From Dehalococcoidia bacterium (GTDB lineage Bacteria > Chloroflexota > Dehalococcoidia > GIF9 > UBA5629): DNA of 6,686 nt. The notes under the pieces were generated by a model. That model made no database searches, had not been told where the DNA came from, and saw only the letters and a program-made list of their open reading frames with translations. Position numbers and translations under genes: made by a program. This document shows positions 1 to 6,686 of the stretch, in pieces (within the stretch, counting starts at the first letter, position 1; each line of letters opens with the position of its first letter). Location of the stretch: assembly GCA_016927965.1 (NCBI GenBank), contig JAFGLP010000170.1:1-6686 (forward strand), read 5' to 3'.

Positions 1-16
1 AAAATATGATTTACCT

Positions 17-21
17 GGAGG
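17..21 (+). promoter_or_regulatory. Shine-Dalgarno site of the fused flavoprotein gene
   Basis: A GGAGG core lies only 3 bases before the ATG at 25 but 6 bases before the TTG codon at 28. The usual spacing is about 5 to 9 bases, so translation may really begin at the TTG. The two choices differ by a single residue and do not touch the FAD-binding motif. The 16 bases to the left are too few to judge a promoter. Confidence 0.6.
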
Positions 22-24
22 TAT

Positions 25-2676
25 ATGTTGAAGGATTTTGATGCAGTAGTAATCGGTGCGGGGCTGGGAGGTATTTCAGCGGCAACGTCGCTGGCCAAAG
101 CCGGCAAGCGTGTGCTCCTCATGGAAAAACACAATGTTCCCGGAGGCTATGCCTCGTCTTTCCTGCGGGGCAGGTTTGAATTCGAAGTTGCGCTGCACGA
201 GCTTTCAGGATTGGGGAATGAGGAGAACCCGGGTCCGATATGGAAGCTGCTTAAAGGCAACGAAGTAGCCAGGCGGGTTGAATTTCTCTACATGCCTGAG
301 GTCTTAAGGGGATATTACCCGGATTTCGACATCACGCTGCCCATTGGCCGGGAGAAATATACGGAGACGCTGTGCAGGCAATTTCCTGGTGAAGCTGACG
401 GGCTGAGGAAATTCATGGACATCATGTGGGATTTCGCAGACCAGGCATTAAAAGCCAACCGTATCGGCATGAAGGCCGTCATGCAGGACGCATCGACCTT
501 CACCACACTGATGACCTATTACGGCAAAACGCTGTCACAGGTGCTGAACCCGCTGGTCGCCGATGAAAAGGCGCGTGCAGTCATCGGACAAACCTGGGGA
601 TACTATTGCCAGCCGCCTTCAAAACTGTCGTTTTTAATACATTGCCTGGGCACAGTTTCCTATATTAAGTTTGGCCCATCACATATCAGGGGGACATCTC
701 AATGCCTCTCGCAGGGCTTTATCGATATTTTCGAGGAATATGGCGGGCAGACCTGGTTTAACACCGGGGCCAAACATATCCTGACCTCACGGGGCAGGAT
801 CAAGGGAGTTTTAGCCGATGACGGCACGGAGATTGCTACGCCCTATGTCGTGTGCAATGCCAACCCGGTTACGGCTGTCCTGCAGCTGCTGGGAAGGGAC
901 AAGGTCCCGTCGTGGTACCTGGAGAGGATAGGAGCGTGGGGACCGGGAGCTTCGACCGTGAATGTCTATGCAGGGCTGGATTGCGACAGCAGGGAGGTCG
1001 GGCTGACCGTCCATGAGAATTTCATCAGCACCAGCTATGACTTGGACGGCCAGTATTACAACATGAAGAAATCGGTGGATTTTGAGCCGGACGGCATTGC
1101 TCTGACTGCATATAATATTGCCGATAAGACCTTATCTCCCCCGGGGACCAGCTCCATTGTGATTACCGCCATCGCTTATGCTGAACCTTGGCTGAAGCTC
1201 AAACCGGCGGAATATCACGAGGCCAAGCAGCGGCTGGCCGGGAAGATGATCAAGCTGGCCGATAAAGTGGCTCCCGGATTGAGTCAACATATCGAGACAG
1301 TTGATGTGGCTACCCCCCTGACCAATATACGCTACACCAACAACCCGGGCGGCAGCATCATCGGCTTCGATGAGAATTATACCGGCACTGCCATGGACCA
1401 CCTTCCCATGAAGGGGCCGGTGGAGGGCCTGTATTTTGCCGGGGCCTGGGTTAATATCGGTGGGGGCTTCGAGCCGTGCATGGCTTCCGGTGTCCTGGCG
1501 GCGCGCAGCGTGCTCAGTGATATGGAGCGTGGCAGGTGGGAAGACGGCACCATCGACAAGTTAAAGGAACAGGCCGCCAAACAAACGCCAGGAGCACATG
1601 AACTGAAGAATCCCCTTGCTGCGGCCGGCAGGACGGTGACTGCACTGCATCCCGGTAGCCTGTCATTAAAAGTGAAGGAAGTAATCAGAGAGACAGCCAG
1701 CGCCAAAACGTTGCGCCTTGTCTCAGATAACGGCAAGCTGCCGTTTTTCCGCGCCGGCCAGTACGTCAATCTCTTCGTTAAAGCAGGCAAAACACTTACT
1801 TCACGCCCTTACAGCATCGCGTCGGCACCTGGCAAATCTTATATAGACTTGACGGTAAGGCGGGTGGAGAAAGGATTCGTATCACGCTACCTTTTAAACA
1901 AGGTAAAAGAAGGTGACAGGTTAGAGTCAACCGCACCCAACGGGACCTTTTATTATGAACCTCTAACAGATACGGATAGCCTGGTATTCCTGGCAGGGGG
2001 AAGCGGTATCACGCCGTTTATGTCCATCATACGGCAGGCCGTTTCAAAAATACTGCCGCTGAATATTCACCTGCTCTACGGGAGCCGCAAGCCGGGCGAC
2101 ATCATATTTAAGAAAGAGCTTGACCGCATAGCTGCCAGGAATCCCAACATCAGGGTTGATTACATAATAAGTGAACCCCCGACGGGATGGAGCGGCCTGA
2201 CCGGGTTCCTCGACGCACAGGTGATTGCAGAGCTGGTTGGCTCTGTCAGGGACAAGACTTTCTTTATCTGTGGTCCTGCCCCCATGTATGCCCTTTGCGG
2301 GCATGCTCTGGAGTCGCTGGGCATACCGCCGCGCCGCGTCAAGAAGGAGGTTTACGGCCCGCTGCTCAACGTGGTCGATGAACCAGGTTGGCCGAAGGAT
2401 GCGGATACCGGGCGGGTGTTTAGCGTGATCGAGGAAAGGACCGGGCGCAAGATAAAAGCGAAGGCCTGCGAGCCCCTCATGGTTGCTTTGGAGAGGCATG
2501 GCATAGTGATTCCTGCGGTCTGCAGGTCGGGTGAATGCACGGCCTGCCGCACCAGGCTGATTTCGGGGAAAGTTTTTATCCCCGAGCGGGTACATAGACG
2601 ACAGGCCGATCTTAAAAGCGGGTACATCCATCCCTGCATGACGTATCCTTTAGATGATTTGCATATAAGGATTTAA
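25..2676 (+). CDS. Phytoene desaturase/retinol saturase-like FAD oxidoreductase fused to a ferredoxin-NAD(P)+ reductase module and a [2Fe-2S] ferredoxin
   Basis: This is a three-module redox enzyme. Residues 1 to about 505 are a CrtI/retinol-saturase-like flavoprotein: dinucleotide-binding GAGLGG at 11-16, E34 ending the second strand, GG at 40-41, an FEFEVALHEL stretch resembling that of retinol saturases, and the C-terminal FAD motif starting FAGAW at 471. After a linker of about 40 residues comes a ferredoxin-reductase-type FAD domain with RPYS at 594-597, then a nicotinamide domain with GGSGITP at 658-664 and CGP at 749-751. The C-terminus is a plant-type ferredoxin with C833, C838, C841 and C871 (CxxxxCxxC...C). 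Family knowledge suggests NAD(P)H electrons enter the reductase module and move to or from the [2Fe-2S] cluster; delivery to the saturase domain for C=C reduction is inference. The reverse, desaturation, is also possible. No signal peptide or clear membrane helix is seen, so it is probably cytoplasmic. It leads an operon with a glycyl radical enzyme. The reading frame is continuous, so the fusion is not a frameshift artefact. Substrate unknown. Confidence 0.9.
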   Translation: MLKDFDAVVIGAGLGGISAATSLAKAGKRVLLMEKHNVPGGYASSFLRGRFEFEVALHELSGLGNEENPGPIWKLLKGNEVARRVEFLYMPEVLRGYYPDFDITLPIGREKYTETLCRQFPGEADGLRKFMDIMWDFADQALKANRIGMKAVMQDASTFTTLMTYYGKTLSQVLNPLVADEKARAVIGQTWGYYCQPPSKLSFLIHCLGTVSYIKFGPSHIRGTSQCLSQGFIDIFEEYGGQTWFNTGAKHILTSRGRIKGVLADDGTEIATPYVVCNANPVTAVLQLLGRDKVPSWYLERIGAWGPGASTVNVYAGLDCDSREVGLTVHENFISTSYDLDGQYYNMKKSVDFEPDGIALTAYNIADKTLSPPGTSSIVITAIAYAEPWLKLKPAEYHEAKQRLAGKMIKLADKVAPGLSQHIETVDVATPLTNIRYTNNPGGSIIGFDENYTGTAMDHLPMKGPVEGLYFAGAWVNIGGGFEPCMASGVLAARSVLSDMERGRWEDGTIDKLKEQAAKQTPGAHELKNPLAAAGRTVTALHPGSLSLKVKEVIRETASAKTLRLVSDNGKLPFFRAGQYVNLFVKAGKTLTSRPYSIASAPGKSYIDLTVRRVEKGFVSRYLLNKVKEGDRLESTAPNGTFYYEPLTDTDSLVFLAGGSGITPFMSIIRQAVSKILPLNIHLLYGSRKPGDIIFKKELDRIAARNPNIRVDYIISEPPTGWSGLTGFLDAQVIAELVGSVRDKTFFICGPAPMYALCGHALESLGIPPRRVKKEVYGPLLNVVDEPGWPKDADTGRVFSVIEERTGRKIKAKACEPLMVALERHGIVIPAVCRSGECTACRTRLISGKVFIPERVHRRQADLKSGYIHPCMTYPLDDLHIRI

Positions 2677-2698
2677 AATAAAAGCATCAGGCAGTTCG

Positions 2699-2703
2699 GG
2701 AGG
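2699..2703 (+). promoter_or_regulatory. Shine-Dalgarno site of the glycyl radical enzyme gene
   Basis: GGAGG (within GGGAGG from 2698) sits 5 bases before the ATG at 2709, which fixes that start over the later in-frame ATG at 2742. The 32-base gap after the preceding stop holds no hairpin with a T-run, so the two genes are likely co-transcribed. Confidence 0.75.
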
Positions 2704-2708
2704 TTGAA

Positions 2709-5105
2709 ATGACAACAAGGACACAGGAGTTGATGTTCAAGACGCCGATCAAGGCGCAGCAGGTGGCGCTGGTGGAGTTGAGCGAGGATGCCAGGGCGAA
2801 CCGGCCCGGTTTCGTTTGGACTCTTGACCTGGAACGCGCCAGGCTGGTAACCGAATACTATAAGAAGACGGAAGGGGAGCCTGTTTCCCTGCGGCGCGCC
2901 AAAGCACTGGCATATGTGCTGGACAATATGACGGTCTATATCAGGCCGGGCGAGATGATCGTGGGCAACTACGCCTCAAATTCAGATTCAGTGCCCTTTT
3001 ATCCTGAGCTGGCCTGGAAATGGATTGCCCGTGAGACTGCTCCCGGCCAGGTCTATGCCAGCATGTTGACTGACGAGGGAAGGAAGGAGTTAAAGGAGAT
3101 AGGTAATTACTGGGGCGACCGCTCCATTCATCACCGCATAAAAAAATACTTGACCGCAGAACTGGAGGAACAATTCTGGATCTTTAACTGGGAGTCGGCT
3201 ACGCCCAACTATGAAAAGATCCTTTCCCAGGGTCTTAGAGGGATAGTCGATGAGGCCAGTGCCAGGCTGGATAAGCTCAACAGCGATTATGATGCCGAGA
3301 AGATAAAAGGTTTTGATTTTATACGCCAGAAAGACTTCCTGCAGAGCGCGATTATTACGCTGGAAGCTGTTATCAGGTGGAGCAAGCGCTATGCGGCGCT
3401 GGCGGACGAGCTGTCGAAGTCAGAGAGTGATGTACTGCGGAAGGTGGAGCTTGAGCAGATCGCCGAAATATGCCGGCGTGTGCCGGAACACCCGGCCAAG
3501 ACACTGCAGGAGGCTATCCAGAGCTACTGGCTGGTGCACCTGGTTATCAACTTCATCGAGCTGCCGCAGGTGGGCTCCGGCATCCGTTTTGACGTTGTAT
3601 TCAATCCGTATTATGAGAAAGACCTGGCGGCGGGTGTCATGACGCGTGAGAAGGCGCAGGAGCTGGTGGAGTTCCTCTTTGTTAAGTTCCAGGAGACGGG
3701 ATTCCTGCATGCCCCTATATGGTCGGGGTTTGGTGGAGGAGCGCTGGGTTTCCAGACGGTGACCATCGGCGGCATCGATGCAAAGGGCCGCGATGTTACC
3801 AACGAGATGAGCCTGATTATCCTGGACGCTACGAAGTCGGTGCGTGCCATCGTTCCTCCGCTGGCCCTGCGGTGGCATGACGGCATACCTAAAAAGCTGG
3901 TCGACAAGGCCATCGAATGTCTGGCCTCCGGTATGCCTCAGCCGGCCATCTTCAATGACAAGGTGGTGATATTGCGTCTGGTCAACCTGGGGTGCCCGCT
4001 GGAAGACGCTCGTACTTACTCCATCAACAACTGCATGGTGCCGACCATACCGGGCAAGAACTTCAGCCACATATCGGCCTGGGCAAGCGGCGTGCCGGTG
4101 CCTCTGTGCCTGAACCAGGCGATGGGTATAGACCCGCTGGCAATCTATAAAAAAGCGGGTAAGACGACTATCGACCCTGAGAAGATCAGTTGCATGGAAG
4201 ATCTGCTTGAGGCTTTTATGCAGAACTACAGCCAGGTCATACACCGTCTGGTGAAGATAGCCAACATTGCCGATGCGCTTTACAGGGAATGGGTGCCGAG
4301 GCCGTTTCTGTCGACGATCATTGATGACTGTATTGAGAGGGCGCAGGACGTGCGTGATTGGAACTTTATGCCGGATTACCGTGACGTTACGATATTCGGC
4401 CTTAATACGGTTGCTGACTCGCTGGCTGCGGTAAAGAAAGTGGTATTCGATGATAAAAAGGTCAGCATGGTAAAAATGATCGAGGCCCTGAAGGCCAACT
4501 GGGAAGGCTATGAGGATATCAGACAAATGTGCCTGAGGGCGCCCAAATTTGGCAATGATGATGACTATGTGGACTTGATCTCGCGCGAGGTTGGTCGCAG
4601 GATCAGCGAAGAGACATATAGCTGTAAGACCAACTGGGGAACGGGAGTGAACTGCGACGGCACGGCGGCCACGGCATGGTGGAGCTTCGGGCGTGTCTGC
4701 TGGGCCACGCCTGACGGCAGGAAAGCCGGTGATCCGTACAATGATGGGTCGATATCGCCGATGGCAGGACTTGATAAAAAGGGCCCGACGGCGGTTTTGA
4801 AGTCGGTCTCCAAGGTCGATCCGCTGATCACCTGGAACCAGCTGTTTAACCAGTCCTTCATGCCTCAGTACCTGACCGGGCGTAACGCCGAGCTGTTCGC
4901 TCAGTACCTGAAGACATATGCGGACCTGGGTATCCACCATATCCAATTCAGTACCGTGGGCAGGGAGATGCTGGAAGATGCCCAGGTGCATCCCGAGAAA
5001 TACCCCACTCTGATGGTAAGGGTGGCCGGGTTTGCCGCCTATTTTATCGACCTGGACAGGAAGATACAGGACTCGATTATCGCCCGCACGCCCCAATGCT
5101 TCTAA
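2709..5105 (+). CDS. Glycyl radical enzyme of the pyruvate formate-lyase superfamily, specificity unknown
   Basis: This is a full-length member of the PFL/glycyl radical family (798 residues; relatives are roughly 760-870). The PFL domain fills most of the chain. The thiyl-radical cysteine is C442 in SINNCMVP, and the C-terminal glycyl site is RVAGFAAYF at 771-779 with G774 as the radical carrier; both are intact. It should be a cytoplasmic, oxygen-sensitive enzyme activated by the adjacent radical-SAM gene. Subfamily is unclear. C442 is followed by M-V, not the x-Glu of diol/choline dehydratases and arylacetate decarboxylases. It is not the Cys-Cys pair of pyruvate formate-lyase. I see no Arg about 15 residues after it, as expected for fumarate-adding benzylsuccinate synthase. 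Where dehydratases usually have GHxxP[DN]Y this protein has SATPNY at 163-168, and the His-Ser before GRFD appears as Q287-V288. No N-terminal microcompartment-targeting extension is evident. The family is certain; calling it a formate acetyltransferase would be wrong on present evidence. Confidence 0.95.
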   Translation: MTTRTQELMFKTPIKAQQVALVELSEDARANRPGFVWTLDLERARLVTEYYKKTEGEPVSLRRAKALAYVLDNMTVYIRPGEMIVGNYASNSDSVPFYPELAWKWIARETAPGQVYASMLTDEGRKELKEIGNYWGDRSIHHRIKKYLTAELEEQFWIFNWESATPNYEKILSQGLRGIVDEASARLDKLNSDYDAEKIKGFDFIRQKDFLQSAIITLEAVIRWSKRYAALADELSKSESDVLRKVELEQIAEICRRVPEHPAKTLQEAIQSYWLVHLVINFIELPQVGSGIRFDVVFNPYYEKDLAAGVMTREKAQELVEFLFVKFQETGFLHAPIWSGFGGGALGFQTVTIGGIDAKGRDVTNEMSLIILDATKSVRAIVPPLALRWHDGIPKKLVDKAIECLASGMPQPAIFNDKVVILRLVNLGCPLEDARTYSINNCMVPTIPGKNFSHISAWASGVPVPLCLNQAMGIDPLAIYKKAGKTTIDPEKISCMEDLLEAFMQNYSQVIHRLVKIANIADALYREWVPRPFLSTIIDDCIERAQDVRDWNFMPDYRDVTIFGLNTVADSLAAVKKVVFDDKKVSMVKMIEALKANWEGYEDIRQMCLRAPKFGNDDDYVDLISREVGRRISEETYSCKTNWGTGVNCDGTAATAWWSFGRVCWATPDGRKAGDPYNDGSISPMAGLDKKGPTAVLKSVSKVDPLITWNQLFNQSFMPQYLTGRNAELFAQYLKTYADLGIHHIQFSTVGREMLEDAQVHPEKYPTLMVRVAGFAAYFIDLDRKIQDSIIARTPQCF

Positions 5106-5121
5106 TATCTGTGAGTGATGC

Positions 5122-6057
5122 ATGAATGATGCGATAGCAGACAGGAGGAAAGAGGGAGAGGGTTTAATATTCAGTATTCAGCGGTACAGCATTCACGATG
5201 GACCGGGGATCAGGACAACTGTCTTTTTTAAAGGATGCCCGCTGAGGTGCAGGTGGTGCTCCAACCCCGAGTCCATTAACCCGTACCCCGAGCTGATTTT
5301 CCGGGTAGCCCGCTGCGACGGCTGCGGCCGCTGCATCTCTGTCTGCGCCCCTGCTGCACTTAGCCCCGGGCAGGGCTGTGTACAACTGGATAGAGGAAAG
5401 TGCGATCTGTGCCTGCAGTGCCTGGACACGTGCTTTGCTGAAGCCCTTGAAGTTACGGGCAGGTATTATGGTCTTGAGGAAGTGCTTGATGAATGCCTGA
5501 AGGATGCTCCTTTTTACGGGAACTCGGGTGGAGGTGTGACCCTTTCCGGCGGCGAACCGCTTAACCAGCCGTCTTTTGCCATTAATCTGCTAAAGTTGTG
5601 CAAAGAGAACGGTCTGCACACAACTCTGGATACCTGCGGGTATATCAAGTGGGAGGTGTTAGAACAGGCCCTGCCCTATACTGACCTGGTGCTTTACGAT
5701 ATCAAGCACATGGACCCGGAAACTCATAAAAATTGGATGGGTGTTTCCAACGAACTGATCTTGGAGAACCTCCAGCGGATTAGCCTTATGCAGAAAAACC
5801 GAATCTGGATCAGGATACCGGTGATACCGGGCGTTAACGACAGTCCTGGAAATATTGAAAAAACGGCCAGGATGGCGGCCGGATTGAGTGTAGAAAAACT
5901 ATCGCTGCTGGGCTATCACGAGTGGGGCAAGCCCAAGTACGATGCCGTCGGACGTGAATACGGTCTGGCAAGCATAGTTCCTCCTTCAAAGGAGAGGATG
6001 GAGGAACTGGCTGGCATAGTTGCGGGAACGGGGATTGAAGTTACCATAGATTATTGA
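5122..6057 (+). CDS. Glycyl radical enzyme activase (radical-SAM, with two extra [4Fe-4S] sites)
   Basis: This protein uses S-adenosylmethionine and a [4Fe-4S] cluster to install the glycyl radical, presumably on G774 of the upstream enzyme. The radical-SAM motif CxxxCxxC is C39, C43 and C46, preceded by the activase-typical DGPGIRTTVFFKGC run. A ferredoxin-like insert follows with C65, C68, C71, C75 and C94, C97, C100, C104, two CxxCxxCxxxC sites as in activases of glycerol dehydratase and decarboxylase type, but absent from the simpler pyruvate formate-lyase activase. The SAM-binding GGE is at 143-145 within GGGVTLSGGEP. At 311 residues the length is normal for this class. It starts 16 bases after the preceding stop with only a weak GAG-type ribosome site, suggesting translational coupling. 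A stronger AGGAGG at 5143-5148 lies inside the gene, but no in-frame ATG, GTG or TTG follows it at useful distance, so ATG 5122 is kept. Class very secure; pairing rests on adjacency. Confidence 0.96.
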   Translation: MNDAIADRRKEGEGLIFSIQRYSIHDGPGIRTTVFFKGCPLRCRWCSNPESINPYPELIFRVARCDGCGRCISVCAPAALSPGQGCVQLDRGKCDLCLQCLDTCFAEALEVTGRYYGLEEVLDECLKDAPFYGNSGGGVTLSGGEPLNQPSFAINLLKLCKENGLHTTLDTCGYIKWEVLEQALPYTDLVLYDIKHMDPETHKNWMGVSNELILENLQRISLMQKNRIWIRIPVIPGVNDSPGNIEKTARMAAGLSVEKLSLLGYHEWGKPKYDAVGREYGLASIVPPSKERMEELAGIVAGTGIEVTIDY

Positions 6058-6096
6058 GGGGCTGGCCGGTTGCGATGGGGAATCCCGTGTCTGATT

Positions 6097-6552
6097 TCAG
6101 GTGCTTCTTTTCATTTCAAGCAGGTTTTCCAGTATCTCCACAGCATAGCTTACGTATTTGGGGCAGATGTTATAGAACCGTCCCTCCTGGCTGGCTTTGA
6201 GATACATTTCGGGGTCGCTGATATCGCATCCAAGCAGGTCGCAGCACTTGATCGAATTATTACGTTTAATGAACTCTGTTGCGAATGAGTTGACGAGCTC
6301 ATAGCCCAGCTTGTTGGACCTGGAGGGGTGGTCCGGTATGAACATACCCTTTTTTAAGCCGATGACCATGACGGCCTCGGTCACAGCCCCGCATGTCTCT
6401 GCCAGGTGACCGATTCCCCCTCCGAAACCCGAGGCAATTCTATCGGATATTGGCCTTTCCAGTCCCAGTTCGCTGCAAAAGGCTGATAACACTGCCTGCG
6501 AGCAGTTGAAGCCTTTCCTGAACGTATCCACTGCTGTTTCTGCCCTGGTCAT
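6097..6552 (-). CDS. C_GCAxxG_C_C family redox-active Cys-rich protein
   Basis: This 151-residue protein matches the small C_GCAxxG_C_C family, thought to be redox-active or metal-binding but without a settled function. Visible marks in order: GFNCSQAV with C17, a second cysteine C26, the glycine-rich GFGGGIG at 42-48, C54 in TCGAVTEAV, the pair C103-C104, C109 in LLGCD, and C130 in NICPKY. The core CGAxxG motif is altered, with E59 where glycine is usual. No signal peptide is seen, so it is likely cytoplasmic. The start at 6552 is supported by GGAGG (complement of 6559-6563) 6 bases upstream. It points towards the glycyl radical operon, with only 39 bases between the two stop codons, so it is a separate transcription unit and a functional link is unproven. 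Members often sit near anaerobic redox genes, which fits the setting. The gap between the stops holds no convincing terminator. Confidence 0.87.
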   Translation of the reverse strand: MTRAETAVDTFRKGFNCSQAVLSAFCSELGLERPISDRIASGFGGGIGHLAETCGAVTEAVMVIGLKKGMFIPDHPSRSNKLGYELVNSFATEFIKRNNSIKCCDLLGCDISDPEMYLKASQEGRFYNICPKYVSYAVEILENLLEMKRST

Positions 6553-6581
6553 TTGCTGCCTCCCCGTTATTTATTGAATGT

Positions 6582-6611
6582 TTTATATACCCGTGCTCGT
6601 GATAATCTTAA
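6582..6611 (-). promoter_or_regulatory. Possible sigma-70-type promoter for the C_GCAxxG_C_C gene
   Basis: Read on the minus strand, TTAAGA (complement of 6606-6611) could be a -35 box and TATAAA (complement of 6582-6587) a -10 box, with an 18-base spacer. This places the transcript start about 20-25 bases before the start codon. The -10 is a good match and the -35 a weak one (4 of 6). The AT-rich setting makes a chance match possible. Confidence 0.35.
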
Positions 6612-6612
6612 G

Positions 6613-6686
6613 CTATTGGCTGATCTTACTCAGCGTCTCCCCGAATTGGGTAAGATGAATTTTTAAATGCTTAACATAGTCAGCGG
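6613..6686 (-). CDS. Possible C-terminal end of a minus-strand gene cut by the window edge
   Basis: On the minus strand a frame is open from the window edge (first full codon at 6684) to a TAG at 6613-6615, giving about 23 residues. They are polar, helix-compatible and end GETLSKISQ. It lies 60 bases upstream of, and in the same direction as, the C_GCAxxG_C_C gene, and the candidate promoter begins just after its stop, which is what a real gene boundary would look like. Too little is visible to name a family, and a short open frame of this size can arise by chance; a plus-strand frame across the same bases also looks protein-like. Confidence 0.3.
   Translation of the reverse strand, partial: ADYVKHLKIHLTQFGETLSKISQ

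Noticed and set aside
5..10. TATGAT resembling a -10 promoter box at the left edge
   Set aside because: It would start transcription on top of the ribosome site, and the -35 region is outside the window. The in-frame TGA at 7-9 could equally be the end of an upstream gene, which cannot be judged from two codons.
2044..2631. A 195-codon minus-strand open frame opposite the reductase and ferredoxin modules
   Set aside because: It overlaps the RPYS-to-ferredoxin part of the fused flavoprotein, whose motifs are all present on the plus strand; no motif is visible in the antisense product.
3420..5123. A 567-codon open frame on the minus strand opposite the glycyl radical enzyme gene
   Set aside because: It is entirely antisense to an unmistakable glycyl radical enzyme with intact catalytic motifs; its translation is rich in Arg, His and Gln with no recognisable domain, as expected for a codon-bias shadow.
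6058..6096. Possible bidirectional terminator between the convergent genes (GGGAATCCC near 6077-6085)
   Set aside because: The repeat leaves a loop of at most three bases with a three-pair stem, and there is no T-run on either side.
6070..6288. A 72-codon plus-strand open frame after the activase gene
   Set aside because: It is antisense to the C_GCAxxG_C_C gene, which has the conserved cysteines and a good ribosome site.
6623..6656. Terminator-like hairpin: ATCTTAC and GTAAGAT arms extendable to 11 pairs with two wobbles, 12-base loop, followed by TTTTT at 6660-6664
   Set aside because: It would act on plus-strand transcripts, but the nearest plus-strand gene ends at 6057 and a minus-strand gene lies between; the stem is AT-rich and it overlaps a possible minus-strand coding end. 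Probably coincidental.
6601..6666. Plus-strand frame ending at TAA 6664-6666 that reads like a helical C-terminus
   Set aside because: It has no ribosome site or start in the intergenic space and upstream it runs antisense through the C_GCAxxG_C_C gene.

Overview
The window looks like a piece of a bacterial chromosome, moderately GC-rich, from a strict anaerobe. The reason is a glycyl radical enzyme with its own radical-SAM activase: the radical is destroyed by oxygen and such pairs occur in anaerobes or facultative anaerobes under anoxia. I cannot assign a phylum from the sequence alone; gene style and spacing fit bacteria such as Chloroflexota, Bacillota or Desulfobacterota, but that is only an impression.

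Layout. Positions 25-6057 on the + strand hold three tightly spaced genes (gaps of 32 and 16 bases, no terminator between them) that almost certainly form one transcript: (1) an 883-residue three-module flavoprotein, a phytoene desaturase/retinol saturase-like FAD domain fused to a ferredoxin-NAD(P)+ reductase module and a C-terminal plant-type [2Fe-2S] ferredoxin; (2) a 798-residue glycyl radical enzyme with the catalytic Cys (C442) and the C-terminal glycyl site (G774), but without the active-site signatures of the characterised dehydratases, decarboxylases, pyruvate formate-lyase or fumarate-adding enzymes; (3) its 311-residue activase with the radical-SAM CxxxCxxC motif and a two-cluster ferredoxin insert. 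The operon promoter lies left of the window. A short 39-base gap then separates it from a convergent gene (complement 6097-6552) for a small Cys-rich protein of the C_GCAxxG_C_C family, with a good ribosome binding site and a possible promoter. The right edge may carry the last codons of another minus-strand gene.

How it may work together (inference). The glycyl radical enzyme would do radical chemistry on an unknown substrate, and the fused flavoprotein would reduce (or oxidise) a carbon-carbon bond in its substrate or product, with NAD(P)H electrons passing through the attached reductase and/or ferredoxin modules. No shell proteins, transporters or CoA ligases are in view, so the substrate is not fixed by context. 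The pairing of an unassigned glycyl radical enzyme with a self-contained saturase-reductase is the strongest candidate here for an undescribed pathway.
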